From contig UQIG01000018.1 in the NCBI GenBank assembly GCA_900541135.1, forward strand, positions 1 through 40,291: 40,291 nt of DNA, written 5' to 3'. The position numbers were made by a program, and so were the translations under genes. Positions 7,299 to 15,470 of this stretch are shown here, in pieces; the first letter of the stretch is position 1; every line of letters begins with the position of its first letter. The notes under the pieces were generated by a model. It saw only the letters and a program-made list of their open reading frames with translations, did no database searches and had not been told where the DNA came from. The stretch is from an uncultured Collinsella sp. Its GTDB lineage: Bacteria > Actinomycetota > Coriobacteriia > Coriobacteriales > Coriobacteriaceae.

Positions 7299-8447
7299 AT
7301 GCAACTAAATGCAGCTGATATAGCGCAAAAGAGAATTGACCTCGGCCTCACCCAAAAGGAGTTCGCCGCCGCCCTTGGTATGGGCTCGTCTGGCGAACGC
7401 ACCGTTCGGCGCTGGGAGTCTGGGGATACTAGTCCAACGGCGGCTGAATGCGCCTTTATCGCATCGCTCGATGCGGGGGCTCCATTTGACCAAGGGGAGC
7501 GCAGCGACGCGCCTTTTACCTTCTGCGATCTCTTCGCGGGCATCGGCGGTATACGAATGCCGTTCCAGGAGCTTGGCGGTAGGTGCGTCTTCTCTTGCGA
7601 GTGGGATAAGTTCGCCCAGAAAACCTACCGGATGAACTATGGAGAGACCCCGGCGGGCGACATCCGTCAGGTCGCATCAAACGATATACCGGACTTCGAT
7701 GTCCTGCTCGCAGGCTTTCCTTGTCAGCCATTCTCCCTTGCAGGCGTTTCGAAGAAGCAATCTTTGGGGAGACCCACCGGCTTTGAGGATAAAACGCAGG
7801 GAACCCTCTTTTTCGAGGTCGCTCGCATCATACGCGACAAGCGCCCGAAGGCCTTCTTGCTTGAGAACGTTAAGAACCTTACGAGTCACGACGGCGGGAA
7901 GACCTTCAAGGTCATACGACAGACGCTTGAGGAGGACCTTGGATACCATATTTTCTGGAAAGTGCTTGATTCAAAAAACTGGACGTGCCAGCACAGGGAG
8001 CGCATCTACATCGTGGGGTTCAGGGAGGAAGTTCCCTTCTCGTGGGATGACCTTGAGGTGCCGGGACCGGGACATACGCTAGGGGAAATCCTCGAAGAGC
8101 AACCAAACGAACGCTACACCATTTCGGATAAGCTATGGGCCTATCTGCGCGCCTATCGCGAAAAGCATGAGGCGGCGGGCCACGGCTTTGGATACTCGAT
8201 GGTCGGCCCAGAGGACACGACAAGGACGCTTTCCGCCCGGTACCACAAGGATGGCAGCGAGATTCTGGTCGGGCAGGAAGGAAAAAACCCTCGTAAACTC
8301 ACTCCCCGCGAATGCGCGCGCCTGCAAGGATTTCCCGATGAGTTCATCATCCCGGTGTCGGATACTCAGGCATACAGGCAGTTCGGCAACTCCGTGACCG
8401 TGCCGGTCGTGCGCTCGGTCGCGAAGTTGATGATGGAGGTGTTCTAG
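7299..8447 (+). CDS. DNA (cytosine-5) methyltransferase with N-terminal HTH, EcoRII/Dcm type, 382 aa
   Basis: Protects host DNA by methylating cytosine in the site cut by the partner enzyme. An XRE-like helix-turn-helix (residues 5-55) precedes the C5-methyltransferase domain: motif I DLFAGIGG (77-84), catalytic Cys142 in GFPCQPFSLAG, ENVKNL (189-194), QHRERIYIVGF (231-241), and C-terminal LTPRECARLQGFPDEF plus RQFGNSV. The order is that of M.EcoRII/M.SsoII enzymes, whose HTH is known to repress their own promoter. The endonuclease gene follows after 1 bp. An 8-bp palindrome gacatgtc at 7217-7224 upstream could be the operator, but this is a guess. The start ATG at 7299 lacks a strong ribosome site. 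Confidence 0.93.
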   Translation: MQLNAADIAQKRIDLGLTQKEFAAALGMGSSGERTVRRWESGDTSPTAAECAFIASLDAGAPFDQGERSDAPFTFCDLFAGIGGIRMPFQELGGRCVFSCEWDKFAQKTYRMNYGETPAGDIRQVASNDIPDFDVLLAGFPCQPFSLAGVSKKQSLGRPTGFEDKTQGTLFFEVARIIRDKRPKAFLLENVKNLTSHDGGKTFKVIRQTLEEDLGYHIFWKVLDSKNWTCQHRERIYIVGFREEVPFSWDDLEVPGPGHTLGEILEEQPNERYTISDKLWAYLRAYREKHEAAGHGFGYSMVGPEDTTRTLSARYHKDGSEILVGQEGKNPRKLTPRECARLQGFPDEFIIPVSDTQAYRQFGNSVTVPVVRSVAKLMMEVF

Positions 8448-8448
8448 G

Positions 8449-9663
8449 ATGGACTATGGAGTACTTGGCGCGTATTTTGACGGTGCTGTCGCGAAAACCC
8501 TCGCGGGCGTTGACATCATGGGGGCCAATAAAAGCCACCAGCACGAATTCAACGGCGTGGGGCCTTTGCGCGCGCTTTTCGGAGACGATGACATAAAGGG
8601 GATGCGAACTACCTTCGCATATCTCGATGATGGTGCAGACCCTATATTCGACCATGGTTATACCACTTGGTACGACGCCCGCAGGAAGCATCCAACTAGA
8701 ACTGAGTATAGGCTCTACTACAACGATAATGCTGCCATGGGCATGGCCCGTCCGGGCGACCTCATGGTTTTGGCCCTACACGAAGCCAAGGAGGTCGTAA
8801 TCCTATTTGCCCGAGCGGGGAGTACGGCGGAATCTCAAGTTCGCTGGCTCTTCGCGCTCGACGGGGTTGGCGAGAAGGGTTTTACGCCCTCTGCTCGGGA
8901 GGATACGCGCATCACGTCGATCGCCGCAAGGATTTTGGAGTCCATCGGCATCGAAGTTAGCATGCCGATCGCAGCGGAGAACTTCCTCGACGGTATGATC
9001 GAGAAATTCGGCGAGTCCTTCCCCAAAGGGGCAGACTTCTCAGCCTACTCAGCTTCCACCCTTGGAAAGCTCGATTGGACGGGCGACCCGGATGGCTGCT
9101 TGGTCGCTTGTTACGAACGCGAAGAGGTGCTGTTCCGCGTCTTCGAGCGGCATCTCTTGGAGCGCGACCTCGCGCCATACCTTGGCTCGGCGCTTGATGT
9201 TGATGGCGTGCTGCGCACCACTATGTCGGCCTTCCAGCGCCGCAAGTCCCGTGCGGGGACGGCGTTCGAGAATCAACTCTCGATGCTATTCGATGCTAGG
9301 GGCATACGCTACTCGGCGCAGAAATACACCGAGGGCAAATCAAAGCCGGATTTCATCTTTCCCTCTATTGACGATTACCACGACCCCAAGTTCCCTGTCG
9401 CTCGACTGACGATGCTCGGTGCCAAGACAACCATCAAGGAGCGTTGGCGTCAGGTGCTTGATGAGGCTGACAGAATCGAGGACAAGCATCTTGTAACACT
9501 TGAGCCCGCCGTAAGTGAGGATTACACACGAGCTATGGCTAAGGACAGGCTCAGCCTCGTTGTGCCCTCATCGCTGTTCGAAACCTACACGCCCGCGCAA
9601 AGGGAATGGCTCATGAGCGTCAACGACTTCTGCAGGCTGGTAGAAGCCCGACAGCACGAGTAG
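8449..9663 (+). CDS. EcoRII-type restriction endonuclease, 404 aa
   Basis: Type II restriction enzyme that cuts unmethylated sites. Its length equals that of the EcoRII family (about 400 aa). The N-terminal half (1-180) resembles the EcoRII effector domain. The C-terminal half holds the catalytic motifs: SRAGTAFENQL (267-277), KPDFIFP with D301, and LGAKTTIKERWRQVL with K326 and K330, the PD-(D/E)XK core typical of this family. Family knowledge suggests recognition of CCWGG or a close relative, but the site cannot be read from sequence. The pairing with an EcoRII-like methyltransferase gene 1 bp upstream supports the call. A strong terminator follows at 9692. Confidence 0.9.
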   Translation: MDYGVLGAYFDGAVAKTLAGVDIMGANKSHQHEFNGVGPLRALFGDDDIKGMRTTFAYLDDGADPIFDHGYTTWYDARRKHPTRTEYRLYYNDNAAMGMARPGDLMVLALHEAKEVVILFARAGSTAESQVRWLFALDGVGEKGFTPSAREDTRITSIAARILESIGIEVSMPIAAENFLDGMIEKFGESFPKGADFSAYSASTLGKLDWTGDPDGCLVACYEREEVLFRVFERHLLERDLAPYLGSALDVDGVLRTTMSAFQRRKSRAGTAFENQLSMLFDARGIRYSAQKYTEGKSKPDFIFPSIDDYHDPKFPVARLTMLGAKTTIKERWRQVLDEADRIEDKHLVTLEPAVSEDYTRAMAKDRLSLVVPSSLFETYTPAQREWLMSVNDFCRLVEARQHE

Positions 9664-9691
9664 AACCACGAGACGTTTTTTAGAAATGAGG

Positions 9692-9725
9692 CCGGAGACC
9701 AGTTGAGTCTCCGGTCTTCTTTTTT
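9692..9725 (+). terminator. Intrinsic terminator of the restriction-modification operon
   Basis: An 8-bp perfect stem ccggagac/gtctccgg with a 7-nt loop is followed by tcttctttttt. It lies 28 bp after the endonuclease stop codon. Confidence 0.88.
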
Positions 9726-9740
9726 CACTCGCAACAGATT

Positions 9741-9900
9741 CGTCGATCACGAGGTGGGATTTGTATTTGGACTGCGCAAACTCTTGGGCAAGGGTGCTTT
9801 TTCCAACGCGGCGGGCCCCCTCGAGCATGATGGCTCGGGATCCATTGCTCGCTTTCCAATCGAGGAGTTTATTGTAGGCCGTACGTCTGAATACTGACAT
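9741..9900 (-). pseudogene. 5' stump of an AAA ATPase gene (DUF4143-type)
   Basis: The first about 53 residues, MSVFRRTAYNKLLDWK then IMLEGARRVGKSTLAQEFA and KYKSHLVID, match the start of ATPases with a C-terminal DUF4143 domain, including an intact Walker A (GARRVGKST). After this the family pattern is lost, the frame runs into the terminator of the restriction operon, and no downstream domain exists. The full proteins are about 400-450 aa. The remnant was probably cut off when the island inserted or decayed. Confidence 0.7.
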
Positions 9901-10081
9901 GATTGCCCAATCTAGCTGCTGTATACACGAAATGGGAAGTGCGGGTACCGCTGGAGCTTGTTGGGATAGATGGAGCGCATGTGTTGCGTCGCTCAGGTAT
10001 GCTCATATGTGCCTAGAGTTTCACATGCCGAGAAAGGTTGATGGCTGCCATATCCACATACCAAAACACGGAGCGCTCAGC

Positions 10082-10106
10082 GCCGTCGACACCCGCGTCA
10101 CCAATT
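10082..10106. repeat. 25-bp direct repeat, right copy
   Basis: Perfect match to 7107-7131. It is followed directly by ttccccgcgggggggg and then the second tRNA-tail copy. A third, diverged copy (about 22 of 24 bases) lies at 10213-10236 within the second tRNA-tail block. Confidence 0.8.
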
Positions 10107-10124
10107 TCCCCGCGGGGGGGGGTT

Positions 10125-10241
10125 TTCGAATCCGCCCGGGGGCACCAGGGAATATGACGGCGTCGCGTGAGCGGCGCCGTTTTTGGTTAGTGGGGGCCGA
10201 CGGCAGATTCGGGCCGTCGACGCTCGCGTCACCAATCGCGT
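10125..10241 (+). repeat. Copy 2 of tRNA-tail plus terminator duplication
   Basis: Near-identical to 7019-7135, but only the T-loop-to-CCA part of the tRNA (from ttcgaatcc) remains; the T-stem 5' strand is replaced by a run of G. It probably marks the older or outer border with the chromosome. Outside the repeats, 9901-10081 and 10242-10380 hold no gene I can support. Confidence 0.85.
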
Positions 10242-10421
10242 CATTCGAATCGGCGCTGGGAATTCAGTGCTTTTCCTCATGCAAGTATCTTCCATCTTGC
10301 GTCGCCGTCAGCCGTGAGCGGTCGATTTTTACCGATAAACGGCAAATTAATTCAGAAAAAATCAGATAATTTCAAGAATGGTCAAACTTGATTAACAGCA
10401 AAACCACAAGGTAGATGGCTT

Positions 10422-10480
10422 TATACTGTGAAAAACTCTGACACAATGAGAAAAAGAGTGAAAAATACTGATTGAAAATG
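10422..10480 (+). promoter_or_regulatory. Promoter and A-tract repeats before the sugar operon
   Basis: A tatact hexamer at 10422-10427 is a good -10 candidate but no clear -35 was found. It is followed by gtgaaaaactctga (from 10428) and gtgaaaaatactga (from 10458), two near-identical copies 30 bp apart, with related gagaaaaa (10448) and tgaaaatg (10473) between and after. Repeated A-tract motifs on one DNA face suit a DeoR-family operator; the DeoR gene at 13160 is the natural partner. The role is inferred. Confidence 0.4.
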
Positions 10481-10616
10481 AACTTATGTGGCAGTAATCT
10501 ACATGTCACAGGGTAAGCCCCGGCGCGCAGGCGGCGGCCCTTATCGAATTACGGATATAGATCAGGTGCTCGAACGGGCAGAAACGATCAAGGACGAAGG
10601 TAAAGGACGTAGAAGC

Positions 10617-11555
10617 ATGAAGCTTGCAACTCGTATCAACTCCTATTTTCGCGATGGCGACAAGAATCTTGATCGCGTGTTCGCGGAGTTCCAGAGCGTG
10701 GGCCTCACGCACGTCGACCTCAACTACCCCGAGCACTGCACAGGTGTCACGGCTGAGGACATGGCCGCCAAGCTCGCAGCTCACGAACTGCAGCTGAACG
10801 GCTGCGCGCTGCGCTTCCGCAACGCGTTCCTCAACGGTGACCTGGGCAATGCCGATGATGCCCTTGCCGCGGAAGCCCTTGAGCTCTGCTACGAGGCGTG
10901 CGACTACTGCCGCACTGCCGGTGGCAACACGGTGACCATCTGGCTCGGCCACGACGGCTTTGACTACAGCTTCCAGATCGCCTACGCTCGCGTCTTCGAC
11001 CAGCTCGTAGCCGCATTCCAGAAGGTTTGCGACTACGCGCCCGACCTCAAGATCTCGATTGAGTACAAACCCTACGAGGAGCGCGCGTACGCGTTCATCG
11101 ACTCCATGGGTATGACCGGCATGATTCTCAACGCTGCAGACCGACCGAACCTGGGCGTCACGCTGGATTACTGCCACATGCTCATGAAGCACGAGAACCC
11201 TGCCATGGCCGCCGACCTGTTCGGCCGCGAGGGCAAGCTCTACGGCATTCACCTAAACGACGGCAACGGTCGCTTCGACGATGGCCTTATGATTGGTACG
11301 TCCACGCCGGTGAAGACCCTCGAGTTCCTCTACTACGTGAAGAAGCACGGTTACGACAGCGCAATCTACTTCGACACGTTCCCGGTCATCGAGCCCGCTG
11401 CCGGCGAGGCTGCACAGAACGACCAGATGATCCATCTGCTCAACGACGCCATCGAGGCCGTAAGCATGGAGAAGATCCAATCCGTTATCGATGCAAACGA
11501 CGCGATTAAGGCAGCCGAGCTTGTCCGCGAGCTCTTCTGCGCAATGGGGAGGTAA
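10617..11555 (+). CDS. Sugar phosphate isomerase/epimerase, xylose-isomerase-like TIM barrel, 312 aa
   Basis: Likely interconverts a sugar or sugar phosphate after uptake. The sequence fits the AP-endonuclease-2/xylose isomerase-like barrel: THVDLNYPEH near the N-terminus, ISIEYKP with a metal-ligand Glu, GVTLDYCHML with Asp and His, and YGIHLNDGNGRFDDGLMIG with His and Asp, the usual metal-binding residues of this fold. ATG at 10617 is chosen because of the AAGGA stretch upstream; the frame stays open for 43 further residues to a GTG at 10488, so a longer form is possible. It ends 3 bp before the PTS gene, so both form an operon. The precise substrate is unknown; context suggests a rare ketose or aldose. 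Confidence 0.8.
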   Translation: MKLATRINSYFRDGDKNLDRVFAEFQSVGLTHVDLNYPEHCTGVTAEDMAAKLAAHELQLNGCALRFRNAFLNGDLGNADDALAAEALELCYEACDYCRTAGGNTVTIWLGHDGFDYSFQIAYARVFDQLVAAFQKVCDYAPDLKISIEYKPYEERAYAFIDSMGMTGMILNAADRPNLGVTLDYCHMLMKHENPAMAADLFGREGKLYGIHLNDGNGRFDDGLMIGTSTPVKTLEFLYYVKKHGYDSAIYFDTFPVIEPAAGEAAQNDQMIHLLNDAIEAVSMEKIQSVIDANDAIKAAELVRELFCAMGR

Positions 11556-11558
11556 CCA

Positions 11559-12935
11559 ATGAAACGCGACTGGAACGCGATGGCTCAGGGGATTCTGGAC
11601 GCCGTCGGTGGTCCCGAGAACATCTCGGGCATGACGCACTGCGCGACGCGCCTGCGCCTCAATCTCAAAGACGACGCGGCTTGCGACGACGCTGCGGTCA
11701 AGGAAGTCGAAGGCGTTGTGAACACGCTGAACAAGGCCGGTCAGTACCAGGTTCTCATCGGCACTGAGGTCCCGAAGCTGTACGAGAAGTTTGAGCCGCT
11801 GGTCAAGGGTTCGGGCGTGGAAATCTCCGCTGCTACCAAGGACGAGGGCGAGAGCATCGTCAGCCAAGTCTTCTCCGCGATCTCCGGCATCTTTGCCCCG
11901 CTGCTGCCCGCCATGGCCGGCTCCGGTATCCTGCGCGGCTTCGTTATCCTGGCCGCCCAGCTCGGCATCATCGCTGAGGGCACGGGTACCTACACCATCC
12001 TGTACACCCTGGCCATGAGCGTGTTCTACTTCCTGCCCGTGCTGCTCGGCTTCTCCGCCGGCAAGCGCTTCGGCGCGAGCCCGTACCTGTCGGCGCTGCT
12101 CGGCGCGTGCCTGCTCTACCCGGACTTCATCGCCCTCATGGGCGACGCGGGCAACGGCGCCATGACGGACTTCTTCGGCATCCCCGTGGTTCTCATGAAC
12201 TACAACTCCACGGTTATCCCTGCCATCTTGTCTGTCTGGGTCTACTCGTACCTGTACAAGTGGCTCGATGAGCACGTTTCCGAGATGCTCAAGCTCGTCG
12301 TGCTGCCCGCCATCTCCCTGATCGTTATGGTTCCGCTCACCATGCTCGTCATCGGTCCCCTAGGCGTCTACGCTGGTGAGGCCATCGCCTTCGTGGTCAA
12401 CTGGCTGATCGAGCGCAGCTCCGTGTTCGCCGGCGTGCTGGTTGGCGGCGGCTGGTCCGTGCTGGTGTCCATGGGCATCCACTGGGCCGTGAACCCCATC
12501 ATGATCAACAACATCGCTCAGAACGGCTTCGACTACATCTGCCCCTTCACCTTCGCCTGCAACTTCGCCGTTATCGGCTGCGCCTTCGGCGTGTTCCTCA
12601 AGGCCCGCGACCAGAAGCTCAAGAGCTTCGCGATGACCGGTGTCGTATCGATCGCCCTGTCCGCCATCATCGAGCCCACGCTGTTCGGTATGCTCGTGAA
12701 GAACAAGAAGGTCTGGCTTGCGCAGATCATCGGCGGTGCCGTCGGCGGCGCGTTCCTCGGTATCATGAAGGTCGTCACCACTGCGTTCACCTTCGGTTCC
12801 GTCACTACGTTCCCGGCTTTCGTGAGTTCCGACCCCATGAACTTCGCTTGGGCTATGGTCGGCATGCTCATTTCCGCCGTCGTGGCCGGTGTTCTTGCCT
12901 TCGCCTTCACCGGCAAGGAGGATCAGCTCGCCTAA
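11559..12935 (+). CDS. PTS sugar permease EIIBC, glucose/beta-glucoside family, 458 aa
   Basis: Imports a sugar while phosphorylating it. The N-terminal EIIB domain (1-90) has the phosphorylated Cys28 in MTHCATRLRL. The EIIC domain (about 105-455) has around ten hydrophobic segments and the family motif GIHWAVNPIMINN. There is no EIIA domain at the C-terminus, so it must take phosphate from an EIIA encoded elsewhere. The ATG follows GGGGAGG by 5-6 nt and the gene overlaps the isomerase transcription unit. The substrate is not readable from the sequence; the neighbouring epimerase genes favour a rare hexose. Confidence 0.92.
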   Translation: MKRDWNAMAQGILDAVGGPENISGMTHCATRLRLNLKDDAACDDAAVKEVEGVVNTLNKAGQYQVLIGTEVPKLYEKFEPLVKGSGVEISAATKDEGESIVSQVFSAISGIFAPLLPAMAGSGILRGFVILAAQLGIIAEGTGTYTILYTLAMSVFYFLPVLLGFSAGKRFGASPYLSALLGACLLYPDFIALMGDAGNGAMTDFFGIPVVLMNYNSTVIPAILSVWVYSYLYKWLDEHVSEMLKLVVLPAISLIVMVPLTMLVIGPLGVYAGEAIAFVVNWLIERSSVFAGVLVGGGWSVLVSMGIHWAVNPIMINNIAQNGFDYICPFTFACNFAVIGCAFGVFLKARDQKLKSFAMTGVVSIALSAIIEPTLFGMLVKNKKVWLAQIIGGAVGGAFLGIMKVVTTAFTFGSVTTFPAFVSSDPMNFAWAMVGMLISAVVAGVLAFAFTGKEDQLA

Positions 12936-13012
12936 GAGCCCCGGATGCGCCGCCTCTCCTAGGGTCGTTCTCTTCGCTTGAAGAGCGTCGCGCTTACGCG
13001 AGGTGTGTCAAC

Positions 13013-13033
13013 CTCGTTCAAATTGTGAACGAG
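13013..13033. promoter_or_regulatory. Palindrome between PTS gene and deoR, candidate operator
   Basis: ctcgttca (13013-13020) and tgaacgag (13026-13033) form a perfect 8-bp inverted repeat with a 5-bp spacer and no following T-run, so it looks like an operator and not a terminator. A second palindrome, cttttcgaaaag (13104-13115), lies 45 bp before the DeoR start. Either could serve autoregulation. Confidence 0.45.
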
Positions 13034-13159
13034 AGGGTAGGTCAATCGATTAAGCGGTCGTCATCGCAACAGGTGGCGGCCGCTATTCTGCTTGTGCGTT
13101 ACACTTTTCGAAAAGAAATGAACGAGCGTGAAGCAGAGTGGTTTGGAGAGGTTCCCAAT

Positions 13160-13903
13160 ATGATTCCGTATGAGCGCCAGGAGCGAATTGTAGAGTGCCT
13201 GCAGAAGTCGGGCCTCGCGAGGATTTCCGAGCTGCAGGAGGAGCTGCCGGGCGTCTCTATTTCGACGCTACGTCGCGACCTCAAGGAGCTGGAGGCGCTT
13301 GGCAAGGTTGAGCATCTTTCGGGCGGCGCGGTGAGGCTCCTCTCGGCTGTCCACGAGGTGAGTATCTCGACGCGTTCGGGCCTACACGGGAGTGAGAAGG
13401 AACAGATTGCCCAAGTCGCCTTGCGTTTTGTTGAGGACGGGGACACGCTCTACTTGGACTCGGGTTCCACCTGCACGGCGCTGCTGCGTCTGCTGCTCGA
13501 CCGCGACGTGACAATTTACACGACGGATGCCTCGGCGTGCCTGATTAAGAGCGAGACGCGCGCCCAGCTCATCGTGGTGGGTGGCGAGTTCAACTATGTG
13601 AACTCCTCGTTCTGCGGTTCTATGACCGAATCGATCCTGCGCGATCTGTACTTCGATAAGGCGTTTATCGGGACCAACGCGATTGACGAGGACCGCGGCG
13701 TCATGACGCCCTCCTACGTTGAGGCGGCGAAGAAGCGCATCGTGCGCGAGAATTCGAATAAGGCGTACGTGCTGTGCGACAGCTCGAAGTTCCATCAGTT
13801 CTCGAATGTTCGCGCGTTTGGGTTCGATGGTGTGTCGATTATCGCGGAGTCCTATGACGAGAAGATCGCCCAGTGCGCGCGCCTGATCACGCCTGGAGCG
13901 TAG
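13160..13903 (+). CDS. DeoR-family transcriptional regulator, 247 aa
   Basis: Sugar-responsive repressor or activator. Residues 3-60 form the DeoR winged helix (MIPYERQERIVECL, then ISTLRRDLKELEALGKVEHL). Residues 75-235 match the DeoR sensor domain, with LYLDSGSTCTALLRLL, VVGGEFNY, KAFIGTNAIDEDRGVMT and VLCDSSKF, which resembles the phosphosugar-binding fold of ribose-5-phosphate isomerase. ATG at 13160 is chosen because GGAGAGG lies 7 nt before it; an upstream ATG at about 13119 has no such site. It lies between two sugar operons and probably controls the upstream PTS operon. Confidence 0.92.
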   Translation: MIPYERQERIVECLQKSGLARISELQEELPGVSISTLRRDLKELEALGKVEHLSGGAVRLLSAVHEVSISTRSGLHGSEKEQIAQVALRFVEDGDTLYLDSGSTCTALLRLLLDRDVTIYTTDASACLIKSETRAQLIVVGGEFNYVNSSFCGSMTESILRDLYFDKAFIGTNAIDEDRGVMTPSYVEAAKKRIVRENSNKAYVLCDSSKFHQFSNVRAFGFDGVSIIAESYDEKIAQCARLITPGA

Positions 13904-14077
13904 GGGGTCCGGGCTCAGGTCTGCGGATTGCGGCCCCTGGCTGCTGCTGTCCGCGTAGCGGGATTTCTTCCTAGGGAATACGACAGCGTTTCGTGGTGCG
14001 GGCTCCTGCATGATACCAGCTAGATAGGCAAATATGGCAACGTTGTGAATCTGGAAAAGCCTGCAGGTTAACAACGT

Positions 14078-14093
14078 GGTTAAACGATTAATC
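14078..14093. promoter_or_regulatory. LacI-type operator O1 before the AlsE-RpiB operon
   Basis: GGTTAAACGATTAATC fits the pattern GGTTAA-N4-TTAAYC. It is repeated at 14112 and as a perfect palindrome before the LacI gene at 16505. A further GGTTAA half-site lies at 14066-14071. Confidence 0.75.
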
Positions 14094-14111
14094 AGCCAGA
14101 CTGTAGATAAA

Positions 14112-14127
14112 GGTTAAACGATTAATT
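14112..14127. promoter_or_regulatory. LacI-type operator O2 before the AlsE-RpiB operon
   Basis: GGTTAAACGATTAATT shares its first 15 bases with O1, 34 bp (about three turns) downstream of it. Directly after it lie accgagtagataa (14131-14143) and accgagcagataa (14146-14158), a 13-bp tandem repeat with one mismatch that runs into the ribosome site. The remaining part of 13904-14065 shows no gene. Confidence 0.75.
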
Positions 14128-14168
14128 ACCACCGAGTAGATAATCACCGAGCAGATAAGGAGTTCACT

Positions 14169-14822
14169 ATGCTGCTCTGCCCCAGTCTCATGTGCGCCGA
14201 CTACGGCAATCTGCGTGCGACCGTCGAGGATCTCGACGCCGCCGGCATCGACATCTTCCATTGCGACGTGATGGACGGCAGTTTCGTTCCCAATTTCGCC
14301 ATGGGTCTCGAAGACATCAAGGCCGTGCGAGCTGCCACCAACAAGCTCGTCGACGTGCACCTTATGGTCGAGAATCCTGCCAGCAAGGTTGAACTTTTCG
14401 CCTCCGCCGGCGCGGACATCATCTATATCCATCCGGAGTCCGAGCGTTACGTGGTCAAGACACTCGCCGCGATTAAGTCCCTCGGCAAGAGCGCCGGTAT
14501 CGCCGTGAACCCCGACACCTCTATCTCCGAGATCGAGGAGATGTTGAACCTCTGCGATTACGTGATGGTCATGACGGTGAATCCGGGTTTTGCCGGTCAG
14601 AGCTTTATCGAGTTCACGAACGACAAGGTGCGTCGCCTTGCCGCGCTGAAGGAGCGCTTTGGCTTCAAGCTCATGATCGACGGCGCCTGCTCGCCCGAGC
14701 GCGTGCGCGACCTGTCCGCCATTGGCGCGGACGGATTTATCCTGGGCACCAGTGCGCTGTTTGGCAAGGACGCTGGTTACGAGGAGTGTCTGCGCCGTTT
14801 GCGCGCCGGCGAGGTGTATTAG
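14169..14822 (+). CDS. Allulose-6-phosphate 3-epimerase-like (AlsE/Rpe family), 217 aa
   Basis: TIM-barrel epimerase of the ribulose-phosphate 3-epimerase family. Conserved residues are visible: CPSLMCADYG at the N-terminus, FHCDVMDGSFVPN with metal-ligand His and Asp, VHLMVENP, MTVNPGFAGQSF, and IDGACSP with the catalytic Asp. Two features favour AlsE over housekeeping Rpe: the N-terminal SLMC and the C-terminal DGACSPE...ILGTSALF, where AlsE has DGSC...GTSGLF and Rpe usually has DGG. AlsE turns D-allulose 6-phosphate into fructose 6-phosphate. AAGGAG lies 6 nt before ATG. It forms an operon with rpiB and is preceded by two LacI-type operators. Confidence 0.82.
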   Translation: MLLCPSLMCADYGNLRATVEDLDAAGIDIFHCDVMDGSFVPNFAMGLEDIKAVRAATNKLVDVHLMVENPASKVELFASAGADIIYIHPESERYVVKTLAAIKSLGKSAGIAVNPDTSISEIEEMLNLCDYVMVMTVNPGFAGQSFIEFTNDKVRRLAALKERFGFKLMIDGACSPERVRDLSAIGADGFILGTSALFGKDAGYEECLRRLRAGEVY

Positions 14823-14894
14823 AAGCGGAACGGCGAATTAGGACGGATTGAGCGCGCGGCATGCGCGAATGGTTCTTATGGAAAGGGGTCTCTT

Positions 14895-15371
14895 TTGAAG
14901 ATCGGTATTGGAAACGACCACGTCGCAGTCGAGTACAAGGAAGCCATCACGGCGTATATCCAGGAGAAGTACGGCTACGAAGTCGTGAACTTCGGTACGG
15001 ACAGCACCGAGCGCTTTGACTATCCCATCGCGGGTGAGGCCGTGGCGGACGCTGTCATGTCCGGCGAGGTTGATCGCGGTATCGTTATCTGCGGTACGGG
15101 TGTGGGCATCTCGCTTGCCGCCAACAAGGTGCGCGGTATCCGTTGCTGCACCTGCTCTGAGCCGTATTCCGCTCGCCTGTCGCGCGAGCACAACAACACC
15201 AACATGCTCGCATTTGGTGCTCGTGTGGTAGGCATCGAGCTGGCCAAAATGATTGTCGACGCCTGGCTCACCGGCGAGTTCGAGGGCGGCCGTCACCAGC
15301 GACGCATCGATATGATTCGCCAGATCGAGGCTCGTCAGCTCGTACGTGCGGAGGAAGCACGCGGCTGGTAG
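14895..15371 (+). CDS. rpiB: RpiB/LacAB-family sugar-phosphate isomerase, 158 aa
   Basis: Aldose-ketose isomerase. Residues match RpiB: GNDHVAVEYKE at the N-terminus, the catalytic Cys66 in VICGTGVGISLAANK, and REHNNTNMLAFGAR with the conserved His99 and Asn residues. RpiB works on ribose 5-phosphate and, in some bacteria, on allose 6-phosphate. The start is TTG at 14895, with GGAAAGGGG about 7 nt upstream; the first ATG inside the frame would cut into the fold. It follows the AlsE-like gene by 72 bp and shares its operators. A terminator closes the operon at 15376. Confidence 0.9.
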   Translation: MKIGIGNDHVAVEYKEAITAYIQEKYGYEVVNFGTDSTERFDYPIAGEAVADAVMSGEVDRGIVICGTGVGISLAANKVRGIRCCTCSEPYSARLSREHNNTNMLAFGARVVGIELAKMIVDAWLTGEFEGGRHQRRIDMIRQIEARQLVRAEEARGW

Positions 15372-15375
15372 CGGA

Positions 15376-15406
15376 AAAGCCCGTCACCCGTGTGGTGGCG
15401 GGCTTT
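15376..15406 (+). terminator. Intrinsic terminator after rpiB
   Basis: Stem aagcccgtcacc with ggtggcgggctt (one T-G wobble) and a short loop, followed by a T-run at 15404-15408. Confidence 0.88.
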
Positions 15407-15470
15407 TTGCATGTCGCGCGTGGGATAGAGCACATGCGAGAGAAAAACGCGGCTATTCGCTGCCCGCTGT

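Noticed and set aside
9899..10369. A 156-codon plus-strand frame across the second att copy
   Set aside because: It runs through tRNA-derived repeats and has no protein-like pattern or ribosome-binding site.
10506..12275. Two long minus-strand frames (248 and 340 codons) opposite the isomerase and PTS genes
   Set aside because: Both are antisense to well-supported genes and show only shadow composition.
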